DNA from: an uncultured Bacteroides sp.
GTDB taxonomy: Bacteria > Bacteroidota > Bacteroidia > Bacteroidales > Bacteroidaceae
Reading direction: 5' to 3'
DNA length: 36,364 nucleotides
Assembly: GCA_900766195.1 (NCBI GenBank)
Contig: CAAFUN010000002.1
Coordinates: 1-36,364 of the forward strand
The notes below the pieces were generated by a model. That model worked only from the letters and a program-made list of their open reading frames with translations, did no database searches and was not told the DNA's origin. Each line of letters begins with the position of its first letter. The first letter of the stretch is position 1. The translations under genes and the position numbers were made by a program. This document shows positions 8,201 to 16,031 of this stretch, one piece after another.

Positions 8201-9538
8201 ATGTTTCAAAGATTAGCGCTTAAAGCCTTACAACAGTGGGCAGATAAAGAAGGACGTAAACCTCTTGTCTTGCGAGGAGCAAGGCAAGTGGGAAAAACCA
8301 CTTTAGTAGAACTTTTTTCTCGGAATTTCGATGTATTCATCAATCTAAATTTAGAGGAAAAAAACAATGCCAACTTATTTACCATGAATAACTCTTTTGA
8401 GGATATGCTGGCAGGTATTTACGCCAAAGCCGGCTTCAGAATGGAAAATAAACGCACTCTGATTTTTATTGATGAGATTCAGAACGCACCGGATGCCGTT
8501 CAATCTCTGCGCTACTTCTACGAAAAGCGACCTGACCTATACGTAATAGCAGCCGGTTCACTCTTGGAGAGTCTTGTGGGGGATCACATCTCTTTTCCTG
8601 TAGGCCGCGTAGAATATATGGTTTTACATCCTTGTACATTCACTGAGTTTCTCGGTGCATTGGGAGAAGACTCCTTGGTAGAACAAATAGAACAATTGCA
8701 AGTTCCACAATCCATACACAGCTACGTTATGGATTTATTCAAGAAATACATGATCGTCGGTGGACTACCTGAAGCCGTAAGAAATTATGCCGGAAGAAAA
8801 GACTGGGTAAGTTTGAATGATATCTTCAACTCCTTGCTTTCCGGATACAAGGATGATATTGAGAAATATGCACAGAAGATCAAAGAACAGGATATTCTGC
8901 GCTACATATTAAATTATGGCTGGGGGCTAGCCGGCCAGCGTTTCCAATTCTCCAAATTCGGCGGATCCTCTTACCAATCGGTAGATATGGGCAATGCATT
9001 CCGAACTTTAGAGAAAACACTTCTACTGGAGTTGGTTTACCCGCTCACCTCAACTTCCTTCCCCATTCTCCCCGATTTGAAAAGAAGTCCAAAGTTATTA
9101 TGGCTGGATACAGGACTCGTAAACTATGTAGCAGAGATGCAGGAAAACTTTCTCTTTGCTCCCGAAACGAATGATTTGTGGAACGGTACAATAGCCGAAC
9201 AGATAGTGGGACAAGAGCTCTTGGGAGCATCTTCCACTTTTGGAGCCAAACGAATGTTCTGGGTTCGCGATGCACGCAACTCACAGGCAGAAGTAGATTT
9301 TGTGTATAAATACAAGTCCCACTTGCTTCCCATAGAAGTAAAAACGGGAGATAATTCAAAACTTCGCTCCCTCCATCAGTTCATGAACGAGTCTAATGAG
9401 AATATTGCCCTACGTATTTGGAATGGTACATTTTGTTCTGACAACATCGTGTTGCCTTCTGGTAAACAATACACGCTATGCAACCTACCGTTTTATTATG
9501 CAGGGCAATTGGAATCTTTTCTTCAAAAAAGACTATAG
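8201..9538 (+). CDS. AAA_14 / DUF4143 ATPase
   Basis: The 445-residue protein has a P-loop near its N-terminus (Walker A GARQVGKTT, about 26-34) and a Walker B (LIFIDEIQ, about 87-94), typical of AAA_14. The C-terminal DUF4143 region carries a PD-(D/E)XK-like pattern: EVDF at 364-367 and PIEVKTG at 377-383. That motif often marks a nuclease-fold domain in this family. No signal peptide is seen, so it is cytoplasmic. These ATPases are widespread, multi-copy and patchy in Bacteroidota and Archaea. Their role is not established; mobile-element or defence-like links have been suggested, but nothing beside it here decides the matter. Its promoter carries three 33-bp repeats. Confidence 0.85.
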   Translation: MFQRLALKALQQWADKEGRKPLVLRGARQVGKTTLVELFSRNFDVFINLNLEEKNNANLFTMNNSFEDMLAGIYAKAGFRMENKRTLIFIDEIQNAPDAVQSLRYFYEKRPDLYVIAAGSLLESLVGDHISFPVGRVEYMVLHPCTFTEFLGALGEDSLVEQIEQLQVPQSIHSYVMDLFKKYMIVGGLPEAVRNYAGRKDWVSLNDIFNSLLSGYKDDIEKYAQKIKEQDILRYILNYGWGLAGQRFQFSKFGGSSYQSVDMGNAFRTLEKTLLLELVYPLTSTSFPILPDLKRSPKLLWLDTGLVNYVAEMQENFLFAPETNDLWNGTIAEQIVGQELLGASSTFGAKRMFWVRDARNSQAEVDFVYKYKSHLLPIEVKTGDNSKLRSLHQFMNESNENIALRIWNGTFCSDNIVLPSGKQYTLCNLPFYYAGQLESFLQKRL

Positions 9539-9591
9539 TTATCTGGATATCTAAAATATCCTTAGAAATTATAGATTGGTTTGCAGTAAAG

Positions 9592-9638
9592 AGAGTTTAG
9601 TAAACGTCTATATAAAAAATATAGCATTCTAAAACTCT
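9592..9638 (+). other. Nested stem-loop in the leader of the S41 peptidase gene
   Basis: AGAGTTTAG (9592-9600) pairs with CTAAAACTCT (9629-9638) with one bulged base. Inside it, CTATAT (9608-9613) pairs with ATATAG (9619-9624) around a loop of five A. The structure ends 6 nt before the ATG at 9645 and would cover the ribosome-binding region. There is no T-run, so a terminator is unlikely. A leader role is inference. Confidence 0.4.
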
Positions 9639-9644
9639 ACTAAC

Positions 9645-11555
9645 ATGAAACACTTCATTCAAAACAGAAACAAAAGTTACACACTTGTACTCTTTCTGTT
9701 ATGTGCGACATTCTTTAATATTTATAGCCAAAATCCCACCAATAAGGAATGGGCAAGAAAAGAACTATCGAAAGATTTTCAGGAGCACTTATGTGCTTTA
9801 TCCGATGTTTATGGTTATGTGCGTTACTTTTATCCCAATGACAATTTAAAAGATTTAGATTGGTTCAACTTCCTTATGTACGCAATAAAAGAGATAGAAC
9901 CATGCAAATCTGAGCAGGACTTTGAACGGAAATTAAAAGAATTGTTCTCCCCAATATGTCCGGATTTAGAAATTAACGACGACAAAAACAGGCATTCTCA
10001 TTATTCATCAAACCCCTTTTATATACAAGAACATTACCTAGGAGGCAAAGACATAAAATCAGTATATGATACAGAATATATAACAGAGTCAAAAATGATT
10101 AATGAATATTCACCTGAGTATCCCAAGCCCGATTCATTATATACATTTAAAGTCAATAACGAGTTACAAATCTCATTACCAATAGCGTTATCAAAGCAGC
10201 CGGAAATGAGTGAAGCTCTTACATCCTTAATAAACTCCAATAAGAAGATCTGCCCTCAGAACTTAATTTATAAACTGCTCGCATCGGAACCTTTCGCACG
10301 CCTTGCCAATGAGATTATTCGTTGTAATATCGTACAACATTTTTATCCTTATTACTTTGAGGACGGCCTTGACATCACATGGAAGAAGGATAATAAAGAT
10401 TACTTCAATAAAATAGCCAATTGTGAAAGTGCTTCAAGCTATTATTTTTTAGTTTGCAACATGATGAGTAAAATGAAAGATTCTCATGTTAATCCAACTT
10501 TTAATATATTGAATGCGTATTCTATGAAATGGTATCCAGGTATTGAAACAATTGCTTTAGACCATAAAATATTCATAAAGGAGGTATCAGCTTCTTATGA
10601 GGGAAAGATTCATCCTGGCGATATGATCGTCAAGATAAATAATAATGATGCTGAATCTTTTGTAAAAGAGAAATTGAAATATTCATCCTATTCTACAGAG
10701 AGAAGTGGATTATCCATGCTCATCGCTTCCGGTGGAATATTTAAAAGCTATAAGAGAGACTCTGTTATATACTTAACAATAAGAACTGCCGAAGAGAACG
10801 ATTATATTGTACCTATAAAGACAGATTTAAATCAGCCCTATTCTATTCCTAATAAGGACTTTATAAAAAAGATAGATGAAATGCTCTATTACGTAAACTT
10901 GAAAAATGCCAGTTTAACCAATTATGATAAATTTAAAGAGTATATTCCCGAAATCAACAAAAGCAGAGGAATAATCTTTGATCTGAGAGGTTATCCTAAC
11001 GAAGGGGTATTAAGTATTTTGGCTAATATTACTGATACGGTTCTTTCTTTTGGAAACTTGAACGAGGTACATTATTATTTTCCCAACCAACAAAAATCTA
11101 TTCTTAAACCAGTCGAAAAGCAGCTCATCACTCCTTCCACATCTGCCAAAAGCGAGGAATATGCCAAGAAGTATGAATATCCGCTGCCTGCAAAAGACAA
11201 AATTACCGTACCTTGCGTTTTCTTAATCAATGCGAATTCTATGAGTTTCATGGAAACGATAGCAGACATAATCAAGCATTATAAGTTAGGTATACTCATT
11301 GGAGAAAATACTGCAGGATGTAATGGAGATACGGGTTATTTCAAGCTCCCGTTCGCTTCATTTACAATGTCACTCTATAAATTCTTAAACAGAGACGGAA
11401 CACAACACCATGGAATAGGTATAACGCCGGACATTTACATAGAAAACAAAGAAGTAAACAAAGACTCTCAGTTGGAAGCTGCCAAAAAGGTCCTATTACA
11501 CAGTACTTCTAATACAAAAAAGTCTCCGTTTCGCAGTAAAGACGGTAAAGATTAA
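9645..11555 (+). CDS. S41-family (tail-specific-protease-like) peptidase, exported
   Basis: The 636-residue protein has a signal peptide ending near FFNIYSQN. A helical N-terminal region runs to about 280. A PDZ-like segment at about 298-345 contains KIHPGDMIVKINN. The S41 catalytic core follows. The nucleophile is probably Ser534 in NSMSFMET, where the family usually has S-A-A-E. It is followed by the family hallmark LIGENTAGCNGD and a GIGITPDI strand. Periplasmic or outer-membrane-associated proteolysis is expected; the substrate is unknown. The last 14 residues (NTKKSPFRSKDGKD) resemble the C-terminal tail of the nearby barrel protein, which is unusual for S41. It is the last gene before a shared terminator. 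Confidence 0.75.
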   Translation: MKHFIQNRNKSYTLVLFLLCATFFNIYSQNPTNKEWARKELSKDFQEHLCALSDVYGYVRYFYPNDNLKDLDWFNFLMYAIKEIEPCKSEQDFERKLKELFSPICPDLEINDDKNRHSHYSSNPFYIQEHYLGGKDIKSVYDTEYITESKMINEYSPEYPKPDSLYTFKVNNELQISLPIALSKQPEMSEALTSLINSNKKICPQNLIYKLLASEPFARLANEIIRCNIVQHFYPYYFEDGLDITWKKDNKDYFNKIANCESASSYYFLVCNMMSKMKDSHVNPTFNILNAYSMKWYPGIETIALDHKIFIKEVSASYEGKIHPGDMIVKINNNDAESFVKEKLKYSSYSTERSGLSMLIASGGIFKSYKRDSVIYLTIRTAEENDYIVPIKTDLNQPYSIPNKDFIKKIDEMLYYVNLKNASLTNYDKFKEYIPEINKSRGIIFDLRGYPNEGVLSILANITDTVLSFGNLNEVHYYFPNQQKSILKPVEKQLITPSTSAKSEEYAKKYEYPLPAKDKITVPCVFLINANSMSFMETIADIIKHYKLGILIGENTAGCNGDTGYFKLPFASFTMSLYKFLNRDGTQHHGIGITPDIYIENKEVNKDSQLEAAKKVLLHSTSNTKKSPFRSKDGKD

Positions 11556-11585
11556 GAAAGAAAAGTAAAGACTGAAGTTTTATAT

Positions 11586-11638
11586 AATTCCTGTTACTAT
11601 CATAAAATGACCATCACTTTATGATAATAGTAGGAATT
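11586..11638. terminator. Bidirectional terminator between convergent genes
   Basis: A 21-bp inverted repeat (11586-11606 with 11618-11638) contains one mismatch and two G-T wobbles around an 11-nt loop. It is flanked by AT-rich sequence on both sides. It lies between the + strand S41 gene (stop at 11555) and the - strand PUL operon (stop at 11665), so it can end transcripts from both. Confidence 0.75.
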
Positions 11639-11664
11639 AAATCGTTATGAAACGGCTCAATCTT

Positions 11665-13890
11665 TCAGCCCCAATACTTCACCATATACTCTTTTCCTGA
11701 GGTAATGGCTATACGATAATGTCCTTCTGCTATTTTTTCCGCTTTACCGAAATTGCTCACGGGAACTTTGCGGGAATGAACATAAAGATAACCGCTACCG
11801 GAATCAGCTTTTACGCGAATGGTCTTGCCATCCATATAAACATGTACATCGCCATGAGGCGTAGGGACAGCACCCTCCATCCTTCTCAGTCCTCCTAAAG
11901 CAGGTTTTACAGAAAATTCTTCATAACCAGGCTTCACAGGTTCCACCCCAAGATAGTACTTGCCCAAAAGATAAATGGGACTTGCCCCCCAAGCGTGACA
12001 AAGGCTCTTGCCATAAGGCCGACCGTACATAGCCAAATGCTGTTTGCCACTTTCATCGGGATTATATTTCTCCCAAAACGAGGTGGCGCCTTCGCGTAGC
12101 ATGCCGCCCCAATAGGATTTGATTTCACGCAGTACATTCTTCTGTTCGCCTAGTGCACATAGAGCAGCCAACTCATAGAAGCGCATGTAGGGTGTGGTGA
12201 TTTTCAGAATGCTATCATTCTCCAACACATTCTTCTTGATCTGTTGCTTCTTGTGGGTATCCACATAGTCAAACAGGATGGAGAACATGTTGGAATAACG
12301 GGTCACTGCATCGCTTTGCTTTCCATCCACCACATTGTGTACAAAAGCATTGCGACGGGAGTTCCAGAAAGTAGATTCGAGCTTGCCTTTCAATGTGCTA
12401 GCCAAACGGGTAAATTTACCCTCATCTTCCTTTTCACCGGCAATGGCGGCACACAAAGCCATGGTTTCCAAACTCTTGCAGAAAAGCATTTGCTCGAAGG
12501 AGAGTTCACCTTTCTTGTCCAAATAGCCGTCTGCCCAATCCACAAAAACCCAGTCGCCCGAAAGTCCTTCTACCATACCACCAGTGTTGGTTCGCCTCAG
12601 CACGTAGTCCATCAAGCTTTGCATTTGAGGATAGAGTTGGGCCACAAAAGCACGGTCGCCTGTGTACTGATAATAATCATATATACTCATAAACCAGTAG
12701 AAAGTGTAGTCCATAATGGTATTGATGTGACTTGTCACAGGGTCTTTGCCACGCAGCAACCAGATGGTACGCTTCACCGATTCACTATCAAAGAATAAGT
12801 AATAATTCATCAGATAGCTCTGTATGGCATCGCCGCTCCACACCCAACGATCACGTTTAATACCGTCGATAAAAAACTCTCGTGTAGTGAGGTGCATCGT
12901 ATAAGCTCCCACCTCCCAAATGCGGTTAATTTCTTCGTCATTGCACTTAAAGCTTCCTCTATAATTCTCAGGAAGATACTCGTACATCATTGAGACATCA
13001 TCTAGCTTCACTGTTTCATTGGATGCGTCGCCTACCTGTCCTTCTGCATCGGGCACGATAAATACATAGCGGAAAGCTTTGCTATCTGATAGCGTGAAGG
13101 CATCTCCCACTTCATAGATTTGATTGGTAGCCAAGTCCTTTATCTGTCCCTTTCCATCAAGTTGTAGCTTGTCCAGTGTCTCGCAATGTTCCTTATCCAA
13201 GGCTTCTTCGGGACTCTCACCATAGTAGATATTCAGTATGCCTTTCCCTTTCAGCCCCTTCAAAGTGACATATCCGAAAGTCTCCTTTCCGAAATCGTAT
13301 AGCACACCACCGTTTACCACCGATTTAGAAGAGATCTGTATAGGTGTTCTGTCCAAGCAAAATACGGAAGGACGTTGATCTACACGATTGAAGTTCCAAT
13401 ATCCGGCATCGGCATAATGCGTGGCAGAGGTGCTGCTGGCCTTGCCACTTTCGTCAATCCACTCCTTATCTTCAAAAGTCACCTTCCAATTGGAGTCGGA
13501 CTTCACCGTTTTGCCATGCACATAAAGTGCGGGCGGAGTGGTCTGATTCCAAACTTTTATATTGAGCTTATGTACACCAGCGGGTAGTGAAAAGGTGGAA
13601 GGCATGCCAAACTGCAACTTTCCATCCAGCTTGATATTGAATGTCCCCTCCACAGCAATGTGCACTTCTTCCGCTTCCTGTAAGTTCAACGTTCTGCTAA
13701 ATTCCACTACCGGATAGTGGGTATCCGTTTTCCAAAAAGGCGGGAAGAAAGCTCCGCGTTCCGTGCGACGGTTGTTCATCTTGTTGCCCAGCCAGATTTC
13801 ATAATCACCGGGATACCATATCCATGTTTGTGCAGAGGCCGCAAGGGTAAATGCAGAAATTATCAAGACTGCTTTTATTCTGTTGTTCAT
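11665..13890 (-). CDS. GH78 alpha-L-rhamnosidase-like protein (last gene of RG-II operon)
   Basis: The 741-residue exported protein has a signal peptide (MNNRIKAVLIISAFTLAASAQ). N-terminal beta-sandwich domains are followed by an (alpha/alpha)6 barrel from about 325 and a C-terminal beta domain. The GH78 signature near the start of the barrel reads IDGIKRDRWVWSGD (341-354). Asp347 occupies the position where other GH78s carry the acid Glu. FWEKYNPDES and SLCHAWGASPIYLLGKYYLG are the usual later motifs. By order (next to GH141 and GH127) it corresponds, from memory, to BT1001 of the RG-II locus, a rhamnosidase acting on a side chain. It lies 89 bp after GH141. The gap contains the direct repeat TTCTTGTTAAA (13910-13920 and 13944-13954, 34 bp apart) and no promoter I can support. 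Confidence 0.82.
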   Translation of the reverse strand: MNNRIKAVLIISAFTLAASAQTWIWYPGDYEIWLGNKMNNRRTERGAFFPPFWKTDTHYPVVEFSRTLNLQEAEEVHIAVEGTFNIKLDGKLQFGMPSTFSLPAGVHKLNIKVWNQTTPPALYVHGKTVKSDSNWKVTFEDKEWIDESGKASSTSATHYADAGYWNFNRVDQRPSVFCLDRTPIQISSKSVVNGGVLYDFGKETFGYVTLKGLKGKGILNIYYGESPEEALDKEHCETLDKLQLDGKGQIKDLATNQIYEVGDAFTLSDSKAFRYVFIVPDAEGQVGDASNETVKLDDVSMMYEYLPENYRGSFKCNDEEINRIWEVGAYTMHLTTREFFIDGIKRDRWVWSGDAIQSYLMNYYLFFDSESVKRTIWLLRGKDPVTSHINTIMDYTFYWFMSIYDYYQYTGDRAFVAQLYPQMQSLMDYVLRRTNTGGMVEGLSGDWVFVDWADGYLDKKGELSFEQMLFCKSLETMALCAAIAGEKEDEGKFTRLASTLKGKLESTFWNSRRNAFVHNVVDGKQSDAVTRYSNMFSILFDYVDTHKKQQIKKNVLENDSILKITTPYMRFYELAALCALGEQKNVLREIKSYWGGMLREGATSFWEKYNPDESGKQHLAMYGRPYGKSLCHAWGASPIYLLGKYYLGVEPVKPGYEEFSVKPALGGLRRMEGAVPTPHGDVHVYMDGKTIRVKADSGSGYLYVHSRKVPVSNFGKAEKIAEGHYRIAITSGKEYMVKYWG

Positions 13891-13979
13891 CGATTGAATG
13901 ATTATAAATTTCTTGTTAAATTAATGCTATACTTTTTATATTCTTCTTGTTAAAGACATATCCTATTAGCCACACACGG

Positions 13980-16031
13980 CTATTTCTTCAGAAGAAAAGG
14001 TTCTAAAGGGCATTGCAGTCCAGCCTTCGTTCTAATACTGTCGTTTACCGACGGGCCGTTGTTTTGCCATACATTACCGGGACCATTGGCATTTTGCAGA
14101 AACTTATCGCCTTCCGTCCAATTGTCTTTGACGGTGATATACGAAGAGCCTTCATCGGTATACAGATAAAACCAGTGTTTGGGATCATGCACATATCCGG
14201 GTTTATAAATACCATAGACGCAATTTTCAGTTACAGAAGTGCCCGGCTGCGCACCAAGGGTATAAATACCGGCCACGTCATACATGTGGCGGGCATAATG
14301 GTAAATACGGTTGGCATGCACACGGTTGTTACGCATGCAATTCACGGTACGCGTCCATCCCCACCCCAAACTGATGCCCGAATAAGACACTTCGGAGATT
14401 TCATTGTATTCGATATTGATATCACTCACGTATCCGGCACAAATGCCCAATGTTCCCCAGTCCTCGTTTGTTACATCCGTAATGCAGTTATTGCGGATAG
14501 TTAGGAAAGAGCATACTTCGCGCTTGTCCATCGGATCATAGGGGCGATGGGCTTCAAGACCTACCGGACTAAAACTGCCGGCAAGAATGCCGTTACCTGC
14601 TATATCGCGAAAAAGACACCCTTCTACACATCCCCCTTTTGTTCCCCATTCATAGTCCACCCCCGTAGAACCAAGATGTTCAAAACGGCAAGAGTTAAAG
14701 TCGACGTGATGTGCCGCACGTATGGAAACGGCAGATACGGGACGTCCCAACCAACCTTGATTGTCGAGTTTATGATTGCCATAGTCGCGCTCCATCTTGG
14801 GTGAGATGCGATAACCGTCTGTCAGGTACATGCCCGCCTGTAAAGGCACATGTCCCACCAATGAGGGACGCATCCAGGTAGTATGTTCAAAGGCTATATG
14901 TTCAAAACGGATATAAGAGACGGGATCATCCAACGTTCCTTCCACCTGCACCAATGTTTCTACAGCAGGCACCACAGCCTCTTTTATCTCCTCACCGGGA
15001 AGCGGATAATAATAGAGTTTACGGCTTTCAATATCGTGATACCACTCACCCGGCTCATCGAGCAGTTCAAAAGCGTTCGTGAGATAGAAAGCGGAGTTGT
15101 GTCCGTCTGTAGTGACCATAGGACGAGGCCAGGGATGTTCAAACTGTATTCGGCTTTCGGGTGAATGAAAGCGCACTGCTGCACTGTCTCCACTTACCGT
15201 GACGGACTTAATACGCAGATTGGCTACACACCACATTTCGTGAAGCACCATTTCGGCATACTTTGCTTTCCTGATCTTTGCCACACTCCGTGCAGGTACC
15301 CAAATCACTTCATTTTCTACATCAACACTACGGATACGACTCATTTGCTCAAAGTCAGCCACATCTCGTGCACGCATGGCTTTCCTACCGTTCACCCACA
15401 ACTGACGAAAGTCCAACGGACGCCCATTGAATAGAGGCACATCCGCCACCCATAGCTTGCCTTGCTTCTTCCAGTGTGCCACAGAAACTCCCCCACTCAA
15501 CACAGCTTCTCCATCGGTAGAAGTAATGACGGTAGGTGATTCTTTGGTTCCACTATCTTCCGGACAGATAAAAAGCGGTTCGTAAAGAGTATATCTACCT
15601 TTTTCCAAACGAATGGAGACCGGAGCTCTCAACTCCGAAGCATGCAACCTTCTCCACTCGCGCACCTCACGCAAAGCGGCATTCAATGTTGCCTTCGGTT
15701 TTTCTTTCGTACCGGGATTGCTGTCATTGCCTAAAGGAGAAACAAACAGATCGAAACGTACAGTTACCTCAGTACTAACTGATACAGCTTTAGTTTCTTC
15801 TTTTATCTCGGGATTACAGCCACCAACTGAAGTGAAAGCTGAAGTAGCAGGACATAAAGCCGCCCCGATACTACCCGCATGAGAAGAAACAGTAGCAATC
15901 GGTAGCAAACAGAAAATCAACAAAGCCTCAACCTTTATCGAGCATACTTTCCGCAAGTCTGTAATCCATTCAATACTAAGCATATATCTAATTATTCTTT
16001 TCATCCCATCTATGTATTTCATTCCGTTCAT
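13980..16031 (-). CDS. GH141 right-handed beta-helix enzyme (RG-II alpha-L-fucosidase type)
   Basis: The 683-residue protein has the parallel beta-helix layout of GH141. It carries FVSPLGNDSNPGTKEKP at the start of the mature part, the conserved RQLWVNGRKAMRARD segment, and many short strand repeats to the end (SFLTIRNNCITDVTNE, IEYNEISEVSYSGIS). The ATG at 16031 overlaps the stop of the GH127 gene (ATGA), indicating translational coupling. The signal-like hydrophobic stretch is unusually far in (about 34-52, ALLIFCLLPIATVSSHAG), so the real start could be a later Met (10 or 17). Between the signal and the enzyme lies a Ser/Ala/Thr/Cys-rich linker (about 52-85). From memory BT1002 is the B. 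thetaiotaomicron counterpart, an alpha-L-fucosidase acting on RG-II chain A. Confidence 0.83.
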   Translation of the reverse strand: MNGMKYIDGMKRIIRYMLSIEWITDLRKVCSIKVEALLIFCLLPIATVSSHAGSIGAALCPATSAFTSVGGCNPEIKEETKAVSVSTEVTVRFDLFVSPLGNDSNPGTKEKPKATLNAALREVREWRRLHASELRAPVSIRLEKGRYTLYEPLFICPEDSGTKESPTVITSTDGEAVLSGGVSVAHWKKQGKLWVADVPLFNGRPLDFRQLWVNGRKAMRARDVADFEQMSRIRSVDVENEVIWVPARSVAKIRKAKYAEMVLHEMWCVANLRIKSVTVSGDSAAVRFHSPESRIQFEHPWPRPMVTTDGHNSAFYLTNAFELLDEPGEWYHDIESRKLYYYPLPGEEIKEAVVPAVETLVQVEGTLDDPVSYIRFEHIAFEHTTWMRPSLVGHVPLQAGMYLTDGYRISPKMERDYGNHKLDNQGWLGRPVSAVSIRAAHHVDFNSCRFEHLGSTGVDYEWGTKGGCVEGCLFRDIAGNGILAGSFSPVGLEAHRPYDPMDKREVCSFLTIRNNCITDVTNEDWGTLGICAGYVSDINIEYNEISEVSYSGISLGWGWTRTVNCMRNNRVHANRIYHYARHMYDVAGIYTLGAQPGTSVTENCVYGIYKPGYVHDPKHWFYLYTDEGSSYITVKDNWTEGDKFLQNANGPGNVWQNNGPSVNDSIRTKAGLQCPLEPFLLKK

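Noticed and set aside
9545..9561. Hairpin after the AAA/DUF4143 gene as a terminator
   Set aside because: The 6-bp stem GGATAT/ATATCC is weak and is not followed by a T-run.
12244..12798. + strand open frame (184 codons) opposite GH78
   Set aside because: Shadow frame within the conserved catalytic domain of GH78.
13910..13954. Direct repeat TTCTTGTTAAA before the last GH78 as an operator
   Set aside because: Only two copies in AT-rich sequence, no promoter boxes nearby, and the gene sits inside an operon; kept as a note in the gene entry only.
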